Assembly (NCBI GenBank): GCA_910585015.1
Contig: CAJUCT010000014.1
Span: 1 to 34,905 of the forward strand
Direction: 5' to 3'
Source of the DNA: an uncultured Acetatifactor sp.
GTDB taxonomy: Bacteria > Bacillota > Clostridia > Lachnospirales > Lachnospiraceae
Length of the DNA stretch: 34,905 nt
Of the stretch, positions 25,709-34,747 are shown one piece after another. The position numbers were made by a program, and so were the translations under genes. The notes under the pieces are model-generated. The model saw only the letters and a program-made list of their open reading frames with translations, was not told where the DNA came from and searched no databases. Position 1 is the stretch's first letter. The number at the start of each line of letters is the position of its first letter.

Positions 25709-26677
25709 ATGGGCGAATGGGAAAGACTGGTGCAAGTAATTGTGGAGGAAGTCGATGAGTGTATTAAAAAGCGCAATGATGAAGCGTTGACACTTTCTAC
25801 ACTTACTCAAAAGCTGGGTTACTCTGAGTTTTATGTTTCTCGTAAATTCAAGGAAATCTCTGGAATGAACTTTCGAGATTACCTGCGGCAGCGTAAGCTT
25901 GCTTTTGCATTGAAAGAAATTCGGGATACATCACGAGGCTTTCTGGAAATTGCGCTTGATTACGGCTTTTCCAGTCATGAAGCGTTTTCACGATCTTTTA
26001 AAGCAGCATACGGTATAACACCGAGCGAGTACCGCAGCACTCCCATTCCCGTTATCCTTCGCACTATCATTAAGCCATTAGATTGCTACTTAGTAAATAT
26101 TGGAGGAACAAATATGGCAAACACTGAAAATGATGTAAAAGTTTATTTTGTGACAATACCTGCACACAAGTATCTGCACATCAGAAATTATGAGAGCGTT
26201 GGTTATTGGGATTTTTGGCAAAAGCAAAGTCAGATTCCGGGACAGGACTGCGAGACAATATGCGGACTGCTGGACAGTATCAAGGGGAAACTGGACGATA
26301 TGGGTGATACCGATGCCAACAGCGGAAGCGGTCAAATCATGGCCTATATCAACGAGCCCACAGGCAGAATTTGCAGTTGGGGAATCCCGCTGGCGGAGAG
26401 TTATGGGGTGCGACTTCCTGCTGACTATCACGGGAAGGTTCCGAAACAGATGCAGATAATGGATGTTCCGGAGGGGGAGTATATTGTGTTTGAACACGGT
26501 CCCTTTGATTTTCAGACTCAAAATTGTGCTGTTGAGAAAAAAATCGAAGATGCGATGAAAAATTTTGATTATGCTACGTCTGGTTATTGCCTTGACACCA
26601 CGCAGGAAAGGGTATTCTATTTTTATCATGACCCCGAAAGATTTTGGAAGTATGTCAGGCCGGTTAAAAAACTGTAA
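25709..26677 (+). CDS. AraC-family regulator with C-terminal GyrI-like effector domain
   Basis: A 322-residue regulator. Residues 1-112 form the AraC/XylS DNA-binding domain, with two helix-turn-helix units (TLSTLTQKLGYSEFYVSRKF, then LEIALDYGFSSHEAFSRSFK and YGITPSEYR). Residues 140-322 resemble the GyrI-like/SOUL small-molecule binding fold (PAHKYLHIRNYES, and VPEGEYIVFEHGPF). The order matches Rob/SoxS-like drug-sensing regulators. Target genes and ligand are unknown. It is a single gene between gyrA and the antiporter. Confidence 0.85.
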   Translation: MGEWERLVQVIVEEVDECIKKRNDEALTLSTLTQKLGYSEFYVSRKFKEISGMNFRDYLRQRKLAFALKEIRDTSRGFLEIALDYGFSSHEAFSRSFKAAYGITPSEYRSTPIPVILRTIIKPLDCYLVNIGGTNMANTENDVKVYFVTIPAHKYLHIRNYESVGYWDFWQKQSQIPGQDCETICGLLDSIKGKLDDMGDTDANSGSGQIMAYINEPTGRICSWGIPLAESYGVRLPADYHGKVPKQMQIMDVPEGEYIVFEHGPFDFQTQNCAVEKKIEDAMKNFDYATSGYCLDTTQERVFYFYHDPERFWKYVRPVKKL

Positions 26678-26729
26678 TTTTTATTTTATATATTTTATAG
26701 AAAATACTTTCCTTTTTATGCAGATGTGC

Positions 26730-26735
26730 TATAAT
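26730..26735 (+). promoter_or_regulatory. Candidate -10 of the antiporter operon
   Basis: A perfect TATAAT lies 40 nt before the antiporter start. No convincing -35 is present 17 bp upstream. Confidence 0.45.
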
Positions 26736-26774
26736 CTGTGTTTGGTATAAATAATTTATAAAAGAGGTAAGGTT

Positions 26775-27965
26775 ATGGAAGCTTATAATGTATTTAAGGA
26801 TCTGGCAATCATTATTATATTTGCCAAAATATTCGGCATTCTTGCCCGCAAGCTGAAGGCTCCCCAGGTGGTTGGGGAGATCATTGCGGGGCTGATCATA
26901 GGTCCCAGTATACTGGGGCTGGTACAGCAGACGGACTTTCTGGTGCAGATGGCGGAGATTGGCGTAGTGCTGCTGATGTTCTCTGCGGGTCTGGAAACGG
27001 ATCTTAAGGAACTGATGAAAACGGGTCCTATTGCTCTTTTGATTGCCTGCTGCGGTGTGTTTGTGCCCCTGGTAGGCGGTACTTTGCTGTATATGGGCTT
27101 TTACGGCATGGCGCCCTGGGGCAGTGAGAATTTTTATAAGGCTGTATTTATAGGCGTTATTATGACGGCTACCAGCGTCAGCATCACGGTGGAATCTCTG
27201 CGGGAGATGGGAAAGCTAAAGGGAAAAGTAGGTACTACTATTCTCAGCGCTGCTATTATAGACGATGTGATTGGTATTATTGTACTGACCTTTGTCATTG
27301 GTTTTAAGAATCCGGAATCCAATCCCGGAAAAGTAGTGCTTTCCACGATACTTTTCTTTATATTTGCTTTTATCGTGGGATTGCTGTTTTATAAGTTGTT
27401 TGCGTACATAGACAACAAATATCCTCATACCAGAAGAATCCCCATCATGAGTCTCGCTCTCTGCTTCTTCTTTGCCTATGCGGCGGAGAATTTCTTTGGG
27501 ATTGCGGATATTACCGGCGCCTATGTGGCGGGCATTGTGCTCTGCTCTGTCCGGGATTCCAAGTATATAGAGGAGAAGATGGAAGTCAATTCTTACATAT
27601 TGTTTGGACCGGTATTTTTTGCCAGCATTGGTTTGAAAACTAATATAGAGAATATAGACGGCAGCATCCTGTTGTTTTCTTTGATATTTGTAATTGTTGC
27701 CTTGATTACAAAAATTATAGGCTGTGGTTTGATGGCAAAAATATGCAAATTCGGCAATATGGATTCTTTGAAAATCGGGGTGGGTATGATGACCCGTGGG
27801 GAAGTAGCGCTGATCGTTGCACAAAAAGGTCTGTCTGTGGGACTTTTGACACCAGTGTATTTTACGGCGGTAATCCTATTGATTATAGTGTCCAGTATTG
27901 CTACACCGATTATTCTGAAAATATTATATGCTAAAGATAAAAGTGATGTAATTGCAAAGGCATGA
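26775..27965 (+). CDS. CPA2-family cation:proton antiporter (Kef/NapA type)
   Basis: A 396-residue membrane protein with about 12 hydrophobic segments and no cytoplasmic TrkA-N domain. Family signatures are EIIAGLIIGPSILG (residues 35-48), FSAGLETDL (69-77), the discontinuous-helix region TATSVSITVESL (131-142) and the transport-site aspartates D163-D164 in AAIIDDVIG. A paired DD usually marks electrogenic Na+/H+ exchangers, which suggests Na+ or K+ exchange for H+, but the ion is not proven. GAGG precedes the ATG. Its stop codon overlaps or abuts the next gene. Confidence 0.88.
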   Translation: MEAYNVFKDLAIIIIFAKIFGILARKLKAPQVVGEIIAGLIIGPSILGLVQQTDFLVQMAEIGVVLLMFSAGLETDLKELMKTGPIALLIACCGVFVPLVGGTLLYMGFYGMAPWGSENFYKAVFIGVIMTATSVSITVESLREMGKLKGKVGTTILSAAIIDDVIGIIVLTFVIGFKNPESNPGKVVLSTILFFIFAFIVGLLFYKLFAYIDNKYPHTRRIPIMSLALCFFFAYAAENFFGIADITGAYVAGIVLCSVRDSKYIEEKMEVNSYILFGPVFFASIGLKTNIENIDGSILLFSLIFVIVALITKIIGCGLMAKICKFGNMDSLKIGVGMMTRGEVALIVAQKGLSVGLLTPVYFTAVILLIIVSSIATPIILKILYAKDKSDVIAKA

Positions 27966-27982
27966 GACAGACAGAGGCAGGC

Positions 27983-28735
27983 ATGGATACACAGAAGCAG
28001 AGATTCCGGGAAGTCAAGGAAAAGATGTTGGGAGAAGAAAGGCTTCGTGCCAGTATTGGAACACTGTCCGAAAAAACCACCCACATGATTCTGAAAAATT
28101 ATTATGAGCCGGATGTGGATAAGCAGGAGATCCCCATCGGAAATTATGTGGCGGATATCTTTACCGGACAGGAGATCATAGAGATCCAGTCAGCAGGATT
28201 TGGCAAAATGCGGGATAAGCTGGAAGCTTTTTTGCCGGAATACCCTGTGACCATTGTACACCCTATCCCTCATATCAAGCGTTTGATTTGGATTGATCAG
28301 GAGACGGGCGCACTCAGCGCGCCCCATAGATCTCCCAAAAAAGGAAATGCTTATGACGCATTTTTGGAATTGTATCGGATTAGGGATTATCTGGCGGATC
28401 GCCATCTGACAGTAAAATTATTGTTGATGGAACTGGAGGAATACAAACTTTTAAACGGCTATGGGAAAAACAAAAAGATCCGTGCTTCCAAATATGATCG
28501 CATTCCTTTAGACATCATAGAAGAAATAGTAATTGAGAGACCGGAGGATCTGATGCAGTTTGTGCCTCTGGAACTGGAAGAACCTTTTACAGTAAAGCAG
28601 TTTGCCAAAGCTGCCCATATAAACGACCGCATGGCCAGCCTGGCCATCAAACTCTATCAGTATTATGGAATGATGGAGCATACCGGCAAAAAAGGTCAGG
28701 CATATTTATATGAGACACGGGAAAGAATCAAGTGA
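27983..28735 (+). CDS. Unrecognised protein with a PD-(D/E)XK-like core and C-terminal winged-helix-like region
   Basis: A soluble protein of 250 residues starting at ATG 27983, with GAGG 5 nt upstream. The ATG at 27962 overlaps the antiporter stop (ATGA) and is the alternative. Residues 30-69 hold E30, then D58 in GNYVADIF, then E67-I-Q69 in EIIEIQ; this spacing resembles the active site of PD-(D/E)XK nucleases with Gln in the Lys place. A basic middle region (HRSPKKGNAYDAFLELY) follows. Residues 205-250 look like a winged helix (FTVKQFAKAAHINDRMASLA). I recall similar unnamed proteins in other phyla. The function is unknown; nuclease-like is an inference from pattern only. Confidence 0.7.
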   Translation: MDTQKQRFREVKEKMLGEERLRASIGTLSEKTTHMILKNYYEPDVDKQEIPIGNYVADIFTGQEIIEIQSAGFGKMRDKLEAFLPEYPVTIVHPIPHIKRLIWIDQETGALSAPHRSPKKGNAYDAFLELYRIRDYLADRHLTVKLLLMELEEYKLLNGYGKNKKIRASKYDRIPLDIIEEIVIERPEDLMQFVPLELEEPFTVKQFAKAAHINDRMASLAIKLYQYYGMMEHTGKKGQAYLYETRERIK

Positions 28736-28755
28736 TGGCATTTAATTATTTAATA

Positions 28756-28784
28756 TTGCAATTATTTGATAAATGTGATACACT
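28756..28784 (+). promoter_or_regulatory. Candidate promoter of the B12-riboswitch transcript
   Basis: TTGCAA (28756-28761) and TACACT (28779-28784) are spaced 17 bp apart. They lie about 30 bp upstream of the first conserved riboswitch bases, the right place for its transcription start. Confidence 0.6.
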
Positions 28785-28810
28785 TTCCAGTGCATAAAGG
28801 AAATAAAGAA

Positions 28811-29035
28811 ACATTACAGGTGTCGGATTTAAGCGCTTTATTGCTTAAGATTCGGTGAAAAGGGAAGCAGGTGCAAATCCTGCACGAACTCGTCGCTGTA
28901 AGGAAGGAGCTTTTCTCCCCGGTTGATTCCCGTCTTTATGCATGGGGAATTATCAGGAAAGTCATTGAAGTTACTGCATACTTTGAGAAGATGGAGAAAA
29001 GCAGAGATATCCAAGTCAGAAGACCTGCCTGTGGT
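28811..29035 (+). ncRNA. Cobalamin riboswitch aptamer
   Basis: Core elements occur in the family order: CAGGTGTCG, then GGTGAAAAGGGAA at the P3/P4 side, GTGCAAATCCTGCAC (P5), GTCGCTGTAA, a long peripheral region, and the B12 box AGTCAGAAGACCTGCCT at 29014-29030. A perfect 10-bp pair GCTTTTCTCC (28909-28918) with GGAGAAAAGC (28993-29002) closes the peripheral arm. The family binds cobalamins and represses uptake genes when B12 is plentiful. Ends are approximate. The stretch 29036-29116 holds the linker to the terminator, including a GTGGT/ACCAC hairpin. Confidence 0.93.
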
Positions 29036-29116
29036 GGTACTGTAAGACCACGAGTAATTGGTTAGTACATAAGATAATGTGGATATTTTATCCGCATATG
29101 TTTTTTGTACGCACAG

Positions 29117-29158
29117 ACCTGTTGCCGAAGGACAAACCTTTCTGCAGCAGGTTTTTTG
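29117..29158 (+). terminator. Riboswitch-controlled terminator
   Basis: ACCTGTTGC (29117-29125) pairs with GCAGCAGGT (29144-29152), with AAGG/CCTT in the loop, and is followed by six T. It precedes the DUF4430 gene by about 40 bp, so it is the likely off state of the cobalamin riboswitch. Confidence 0.85.
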
Positions 29159-29200
29159 TCTCTTTTTATGCAAAATACTATATAAAAAGGAGTCAGAAAA

Positions 29201-29611
29201 ATGACGGACACAAAGAAAACAAACAGGAAACTTATCATTGGGATTACAGCGCTGGTGTTGCTGATAGTAGTATTCGCAGCAGTCTTTTTGCTGTTCCGTC
29301 CTAAGACAGTGCAAGGGGCCAAGTCCATTACTATTGAAGTAGTGGATAACAATGCTGCATCTACCATATATGATTTACACACGGATGCGGAATATCTTCG
29401 TCAGGCCATGGAGCAGGCTGAGGGACTGGAATTTTCAGGAACTGAAAGCGAGTATGGCATGATGGTGGAGACAGTAAACGGCGTCACGGCAGACTGGAAT
29501 GTGGATCAATCTTATTGGGGTTTTTATGTCAATGGGGATTATTGCAATTATGGGATAGATACCCAGCCTGTAGTGGACGGCGATGCTTTTAAAATCGTCT
29601 ATAGCAAGTAA
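29201..29611 (+). CDS. DUF4430 domain protein, probable membrane-anchored cobalamin binder
   Basis: A 136-residue protein. A basic N-terminus and a membrane segment at residues 11-33 act as a signal anchor; there is no lipobox Cys. Outside the cell is a small domain of the transcobalamin C-terminal type (DUF4430), ending YWGFYVNGDYCNYGI then VVDGDAFKIVYS. That fold is the beta domain of animal B12 carriers. With a cobalamin riboswitch in front and an ECF S-component behind, a role as surface B12 or corrinoid receptor is likely but inferred. AAGGAG lies 8 nt before the ATG. Confidence 0.85.
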   Translation: MTDTKKTNRKLIIGITALVLLIVVFAAVFLLFRPKTVQGAKSITIEVVDNNAASTIYDLHTDAEYLRQAMEQAEGLEFSGTESEYGMMVETVNGVTADWNVDQSYWGFYVNGDYCNYGIDTQPVVDGDAFKIVYSK

Positions 29612-29612
29612 G

Positions 29613-30152
29613 ATGGCAGCGGGAAATAAACTGAAAAAAAGCACATATGATATTGCCATGACAGGAGTGGCGATTGCTATAATCGAAGTATGCAAAACGG
29701 CCTTGATGGGAGCGCCCAATATAGAATTGACCAGTTTTTGGGTTATTATGTTTACTCTTTTTTTTGGAAGGAAAATTCTTTTTGTGATACCGGCTTTTAT
29801 CTTGATTGAGGGATGTATGTTTGGTTTTGGTATCTGGTGGGTTATGTACTTGTATGCCTGGCCGCTGTTGGCGCTGTTAACAGGAATTTTTCGTAAACAG
29901 GAGAATGTAGTATTTTGGGCTGTATTATCCGGGCTTTACGGATTGTTTTTTGGCGCGTTATGTGCCGTTCCCTATATAGTAAACGCTTCATTTAACGGCG
30001 GTATCAGATCCGGTCTTTATGCAGGATTTACCTGGTGGGTAGCAGGCATTCCCTATGATTTGCTGCACTGCGCAGGCAATTTTGTGTTGATGATGGTGTT
30101 GTATAAACCTGTAAATATGGTATTTTCCTATATAAAGAAGCAATATTCATAA
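29613..30152 (+). CDS. ECF transporter S component, probable cobalamin or corrinoid
   Basis: A protein of about 179 residues with five or six hydrophobic segments (for example VAIAIIEVCKTALMG, FWVIMFTLFFGRKILFVIPA, FVLMMVLYKPVNMVF), the make-up of an energy-coupling-factor substrate-binding subunit. The start is uncertain: ATG 29613 is one base after the DUF4430 stop, while an in-frame ATG at 29583 would overlap it. Either way translation is probably coupled. No EcfA or EcfT gene is nearby, so it would use a shared module encoded elsewhere. The substrate is inferred from the riboswitch. Confidence 0.82.
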   Translation: MAAGNKLKKSTYDIAMTGVAIAIIEVCKTALMGAPNIELTSFWVIMFTLFFGRKILFVIPAFILIEGCMFGFGIWWVMYLYAWPLLALLTGIFRKQENVVFWAVLSGLYGLFFGALCAVPYIVNASFNGGIRSGLYAGFTWWVAGIPYDLLHCAGNFVLMMVLYKPVNMVFSYIKKQYS

Positions 30153-30169
30153 TGAAATATCCATGTGTA

Positions 30170-30204
30170 AAAATGACGGGGAAGTTAATCTTCCTCGTCA
30201 TTTT
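30170..30204. terminator. Bidirectional terminator between convergent ECF and kinase genes
   Basis: Two 15-nt arms (30170-30184 and 30190-30204, with one G-T pair) enclose a 5-nt loop. T runs follow on both strands (TTTT on plus, TTTTT on minus). The right arm encodes the last codons of the histidine kinase, so its stop codon lies in the loop. Confidence 0.85.
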
Positions 30205-31612
30205 CTTCTGACAGGGGCAGGCTGAAAATAAACTCGCTGCCCTCCCCCGGTGTACTGATAACATTGATATGCTCGTTGTGGGAGTGAATGATTTCTCTGG
30301 TGATGGACAATCCCAGTCCGGTGCCCTTTTTATCTTTTCCCCGGGACAAATCTGATTTGTAGAAGCGGTCCCAGATCAGTTTTAAGTCCTCTTTGGGAAT
30401 GCCGATGCCTGTATCTTTCACAGAGATAAAGATTTTGTTTTTTCTCTCCGTGGTTTCTACTTTGATAACAGAATTGTGATGGCTGAATTTAATGGCATTG
30501 TCAATCAAATTATACAAAACCTGCTGAATCTTACTCATATCCGCAGTGACATACATAACATCATCGGTGAGAACCAGTTCGATGGCAATACTTTTTTTCA
30601 GGCAGGTACCCTCGAAGGACGCGGCGGTGGAGCGGATTACCTGATTAATGTCAAAGTCGGTTATATCCAGCAGCATCCCCTTTGTATTCAGGTTGTTCAG
30701 AGTCAGCAGGCCGTTGGTGAGTTTGGTAAGTCTCTGGGTCTCATTTAAAACGATGTTTAAGTATTTTTCATGAAGCTTTGGCGGTATAGTGCCGTCCAAC
30801 ATGGCGTCCAGATACCCTTGGATAGAGGTCAGAGGAGAGCGGAAGTCGTGGGATACATTGGCCACGAATTTCTTCTGGTCATCCTCCGACCGGGCGATTT
30901 CGCTGGCCATATAGGACAGGCAGGCGGCCAGGTAGCCTATTTCATCCTCGCTGTCTATGGAAAATTCATAATGCATATTGCCGGTTGCGTACTGCTCCGT
31001 GGCATAGGTGATCTTCCGCAGAGGAAGATATACAATCTCTGTAAAAAAGATCAGGATGATCAGTGACAGCAAAAAAAGGATGATCAACGTAATATAGGAT
31101 ATTGTAAGCAAACCGTTGCAGGATTCATTGATGGAAGACATATCCATGTGAATCACCACATATCCCTTGACCATATAATTGTTAGTGATGGGGGCAATCA
31201 CTGACAACACATCCTGGGGATACACATCAAAAAAATTGTCTATCACATAGTAGGAGGTGCCGGTTACAGTGGGATCAAATTCTTCAATGATCAATTCATT
31301 TTCTACGTCAATAGGCATATCAGTATCCAGAATCAAGCGGCCCGAGGGATTGATGATCTGTATGTTGGAATCCAGATATACTGCCAATGCATCCAGTTGA
31401 TCTTTTACTGCTTCCAGGGATATCTCACTATTGTACAGATTTCTGGCATAAGTGTTGGCGATGAGGGTGGCCTCGGAGTACAGAGAATTAGCCCTCTCCC
31501 GGATCAGATGCTCCATAGTCATGCTGGGCACGAAGGTAGCCAGGATCACCAGGCCGAATATACCGAATATCAAATAGGCAAGCAAAAATTTCAGGTACAA
31601 GGTTTTTTTCAT
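30185..31612 (-). CDS. Membrane sensor histidine kinase
   Basis: A 475-residue kinase. Membrane segment 1 is at about residues 7-29, and an extracellular sensing domain of about 135 residues follows. Membrane segment 2 (168-191) leads into a HAMP domain (192-244). The HisKA domain has H255 in NVSHDFRSPLTSIQGYLD, and the HATPase shows DNAIKFSHH, DTGIGIPKEDL and GTGLGLSI. It should phosphorylate the OmpR-type regulator just upstream in the transcript, 14 bp away. The signal is unknown. The end of the gene is inside a terminator hairpin. Confidence 0.9.
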   Translation of the reverse strand: MKKTLYLKFLLAYLIFGIFGLVILATFVPSMTMEHLIRERANSLYSEATLIANTYARNLYNSEISLEAVKDQLDALAVYLDSNIQIINPSGRLILDTDMPIDVENELIIEEFDPTVTGTSYYVIDNFFDVYPQDVLSVIAPITNNYMVKGYVVIHMDMSSINESCNGLLTISYITLIILFLLSLIILIFFTEIVYLPLRKITYATEQYATGNMHYEFSIDSEDEIGYLAACLSYMASEIARSEDDQKKFVANVSHDFRSPLTSIQGYLDAMLDGTIPPKLHEKYLNIVLNETQRLTKLTNGLLTLNNLNTKGMLLDITDFDINQVIRSTAASFEGTCLKKSIAIELVLTDDVMYVTADMSKIQQVLYNLIDNAIKFSHHNSVIKVETTERKNKIFISVKDTGIGIPKEDLKLIWDRFYKSDLSRGKDKKGTGLGLSITREIIHSHNEHINVISTPGEGSEFIFSLPLSEENDEED

Positions 31613-31626
31613 CTGGGATCACATCC

Positions 31627-32328
31627 TTACTTTTTTACTTCAAACTTGTAACCGATGCCCCAGATAGTACTGATTTTCCAGTTTTCATGATCCTTGATCT
31701 TTTCCCTGAGTCGTTTGATATGGACATCCACCGTGCGGGTATCCCCCATGTACTCATAACCCCAGATCTGGTCCAGCAGCTGTTCCCTGGTAAACACATG
31801 GTTGGGGGAGGAGGCTAGAAAATACAAAAGTTCCAACTCTTTGGGAGGCATATCCACGTTTTTCCCCATATAGGTTACGGAATAATTGGTGCGGTTGATG
31901 GTGAGATCCGCGTATTCCACGGATTCGTCGCGGGACTGAGGTTTCGGATCGGCAGCAGGCTTATATCTGCGCAGCACCGCCTTTACCCGGGCCACCAGTT
32001 CCTTGGTGTCAAAGGGTTTTTCCATATAATCATCCGCACCCAATTCCAGGCCCAGTACCTTGTCAAAAATTTCCCCCTTGGCTGAAAGCATAATGATGGG
32101 TGTGGAGTACTTTGCCCTCACCTCCCGGCAGACCTGGTAACCGTCTATGCCGGGCAGCATCAGATCCAGCAGAATCAGATTTGGGTCGAAGGAGGCAATG
32201 GTGCCCATGACGGATTCTCCGTCATAGACGATCATTGTCTCAAAACACTCCTTGGTGAGATATAGGGAAATCAGCTCCGCAATATTGTCGTCGTCGTCCA
32301 CAATCAGGACTTTTTGCTTATTTACCAT
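31627..32328 (-). CDS. OmpR/PhoB-family response regulator
   Basis: A 233-residue regulator. The receiver domain has acidic residues D11-D14, phosphoacceptor D55 (LILLDLMLPG) and K104-region motif EKPF. A winged-helix DNA-binding domain follows (PPKELELLYFLASSPNHVFTREQLL, then DTRTVDVHIKRLREKI and IWGIGYKFE). AGGAG lies 5 nt before the ATG. It is 24 bp downstream of mutS2 in the same direction, so all three genes may be in one transcript. Confidence 0.92.
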   Translation of the reverse strand: MVNKQKVLIVDDDDNIAELISLYLTKECFETMIVYDGESVMGTIASFDPNLILLDLMLPGIDGYQVCREVRAKYSTPIIMLSAKGEIFDKVLGLELGADDYMEKPFDTKELVARVKAVLRRYKPAADPKPQSRDESVEYADLTINRTNYSVTYMGKNVDMPPKELELLYFLASSPNHVFTREQLLDQIWGYEYMGDTRTVDVHIKRLREKIKDHENWKISTIWGIGYKFEVKK

Positions 32329-32352
32329 AAATACTCCTATTTTTCATACATA

Positions 32353-34731
32353 CTATTTGAATTTGACGATAGTAACGCCTGCGTCTCCCTCGCCGTACTC
32401 ACCAAGACGAAATTCTTTCACATATTTCAGGCGTTTTAAATGGTTATGGACCGCGCTTCGCAGAGCGCCGGTACCTTTGCCGTGTACTACTCTGACGGAA
32501 GAGAGATGGGCTATATAGGCATCGTCCAGATATTTGTCCAATACTGATATGGCTTCATCCACTGTTTTGCCAAGCAGATTAATCTCCGTGGACACGGACA
32601 GGGACTTGCTCATCTTGATTTTTCCGGTGCTGGTGCGCTGCAGGGTGGGAGTGGTGATAGTGGTCTCCTCCGTCAAAGCCAAATCCCGTACATTAACCTG
32701 GGTGCGCATGATGCCGCACTGGACAAAGAGATTGCCCTTGTTGTCCGGCAAAGTGCTGACTGTGCCGGTAAGGCCCATGGATAATATTCTGACACCGTCT
32801 CCCTTTTTCAGCTTGGCGGGATCCAGAGTATTCTTTTTATTCTGCCTGGGTTCGGATTTCAAAGAGAGCTTTTCATTTTTCTCGTTGATCTTATCCCTGA
32901 CTTTCTGCCGCTTTTTCTCCAGATCCTTGATATCTGCGCCGGATCCCAAATTATTGAAATCCCGGATGGTTTCATCCGCCACATCCTTGGCCTCCTGCAG
33001 AATCTCCCTGGCCTTCTCGTGAGCCTCTTTTAAAATCTTATCCTTTGCGCTGTCCAGCTTTTCATTCTTGGCCTGCAGCTGATCCTGCAAGGTTTTGATG
33101 CGGGCTTTATAGGAAGCGATCTCCTGGCGTTCCTTCTCGATGGTGATACGGCTTTTTTCCAGATCGGAGATCACATCCTCAAAACTTTCGTCTTCTTTGC
33201 TGATCTGCTCCCGAGCGGCTGCTATGATATCCTCCGGCAGTCCCAGCTTGGAAGAAATGGCGAAGGCATTGCTCTTGCCGGGGATGCCGATGAGCAGTCT
33301 GTAGGTGGGCTGTAAGGTCTCCACGCTGAACTCACAGCAGGCATTTTCCACGAAATCTGTGGACAGGGCGTAGATCTTCAGTTCGCTGTAGTGGGTGGTG
33401 GCCATGGTGCGGATGCCTCTGTCGTGCAGGTAATTGAGGATGGCAATGGCCAGGGCGGCTCCTTCCGTGGGATCCGTTCCCGCTCCCAGTTCGTCAAACA
33501 GACACAGAGAATTTTCATCCGCATGTTTCAAAATCCGCACGATGCTGGTCATATGGGAGGAAAAGGTACTCAGGCTTTGTTCAATGCTCTGTTCATCGCC
33601 TATATCTGCGTATACTTTGGTAAAGATGGACAGTTCCGACCGATCCAGGGCCGGAATATGCAGTCCTGCCTGGCCCATCAAAGTGAACAGACCCACTGTC
33701 TTTAGGGATACCGTCTTGCCGCCGGTGTTGGGACCGGTGATAATCAACAGATCAAAATCTTTTCCCAGATGGATGTCGATGGGTACCACTTTGTCCTTGG
33801 GCAGCAGAGGATGGCGGCCTTTGCGCAGATGGATATAATGATCTGTGTTAAAGACAGGCCGGGTGGCATTCTGATCCAGAGCCAGTTTTGCCTTGGCAAA
33901 GACAAAGTCCAGATGGGTCATGATCTTCTGGTTTTCTGCCAGTTCCTGCACATGTTCCGCCGCCTGGCCGCTCAGATCCGCCAGTACTTTTTCGATCTCT
34001 ACCTTTTCCTGGATCTCCAGTTCCCGAAGCTGGTTGTTCAGTTCCACCACGGCGGCAGGCTCGATGAAGAAAGTGGATCCTGTGGAGGACTGGTCGTGTA
34101 CCATACCGTGTACCTGTCCTTTGTATTCAGATTTTACGGGGATACAGTATCTGTTGTCCCGCATGGTGATCACGGCGTCCTGCAGATAGGTGCGGTAGGA
34201 ACCGGTAATCATGGAATTTAACTGATTATGCACCTTTTCATTAGTCAGCAATATGGAGCGGCGCACATGCTTCAGCCCCGGGCTGGCATCGTCCGCCATC
34301 TCATCCTCAGAGAGAATGCATCGTCCGATTTCCCCGGACAACTGGGTTAGAGGGGTTAGCTGTTCAAAATAGGGATCCAGGCTGTCCTCGGGGGTATCCT
34401 CCCTGTCCTTTCGGCCGTAAGTTTTAATCCGGTTTACATTGTCCAGAAGCTTTGCGATGCGGAGCAGTTCCGGCATGGACAGGGTGCTGCCGATCTCCAG
34501 AGATTTCAGGGCAAAGCCAATTTCCTGGTTGCTGCCGAAGGAGGTGCTGCCCAGCTTGAAAATCCGGGCCAGGGCATCCTCCGTCTCCGTCTGGGCAGTG
34601 TTGATTTCCTGAAGATCCGTCATGGGCTGTAATTCCTGACAGCATTTTTTGCCGGGTGCGGAATCCGCTTTTTCCGACAACATCTGAATGATTTTATCAT
34701 ATTCTAATATTTTTAGTCCTTTTTCGTTCAT
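32353..34731 (-). CDS. mutS2: MutS2 (ribosome-associated ATPase with Smr endonuclease domain)
   Basis: A 792-residue protein. The MutS core ATPase has Walker A TGPNTGGKT (332-340), Walker B SLCLFDELGAGTDPTEG and TMATTHYSELK. A long charged coiled coil lies at about residues 515-640, and a C-terminal Smr domain follows (INLLGKTVDEAI, then VVHGKGTGALR). Known roles of the family are suppression of recombination and, in Bacillus, splitting of collided ribosomes. I start at ATG 34731 (MNEKGLKILEYDK) because the frame upstream runs through hairpin repeats. AAAGGA lies close to the start, and AAGGA lies 10 nt upstream. Confidence 0.95.
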   Translation of the reverse strand: MNEKGLKILEYDKIIQMLSEKADSAPGKKCCQELQPMTDLQEINTAQTETEDALARIFKLGSTSFGSNQEIGFALKSLEIGSTLSMPELLRIAKLLDNVNRIKTYGRKDREDTPEDSLDPYFEQLTPLTQLSGEIGRCILSEDEMADDASPGLKHVRRSILLTNEKVHNQLNSMITGSYRTYLQDAVITMRDNRYCIPVKSEYKGQVHGMVHDQSSTGSTFFIEPAAVVELNNQLRELEIQEKVEIEKVLADLSGQAAEHVQELAENQKIMTHLDFVFAKAKLALDQNATRPVFNTDHYIHLRKGRHPLLPKDKVVPIDIHLGKDFDLLIITGPNTGGKTVSLKTVGLFTLMGQAGLHIPALDRSELSIFTKVYADIGDEQSIEQSLSTFSSHMTSIVRILKHADENSLCLFDELGAGTDPTEGAALAIAILNYLHDRGIRTMATTHYSELKIYALSTDFVENACCEFSVETLQPTYRLLIGIPGKSNAFAISSKLGLPEDIIAAAREQISKEDESFEDVISDLEKSRITIEKERQEIASYKARIKTLQDQLQAKNEKLDSAKDKILKEAHEKAREILQEAKDVADETIRDFNNLGSGADIKDLEKKRQKVRDKINEKNEKLSLKSEPRQNKKNTLDPAKLKKGDGVRILSMGLTGTVSTLPDNKGNLFVQCGIMRTQVNVRDLALTEETTITTPTLQRTSTGKIKMSKSLSVSTEINLLGKTVDEAISVLDKYLDDAYIAHLSSVRVVHGKGTGALRSAVHNHLKRLKYVKEFRLGEYGEGDAGVTIVKFK

Positions 34732-34747
34732 ATCCTTTATTTCCTTA

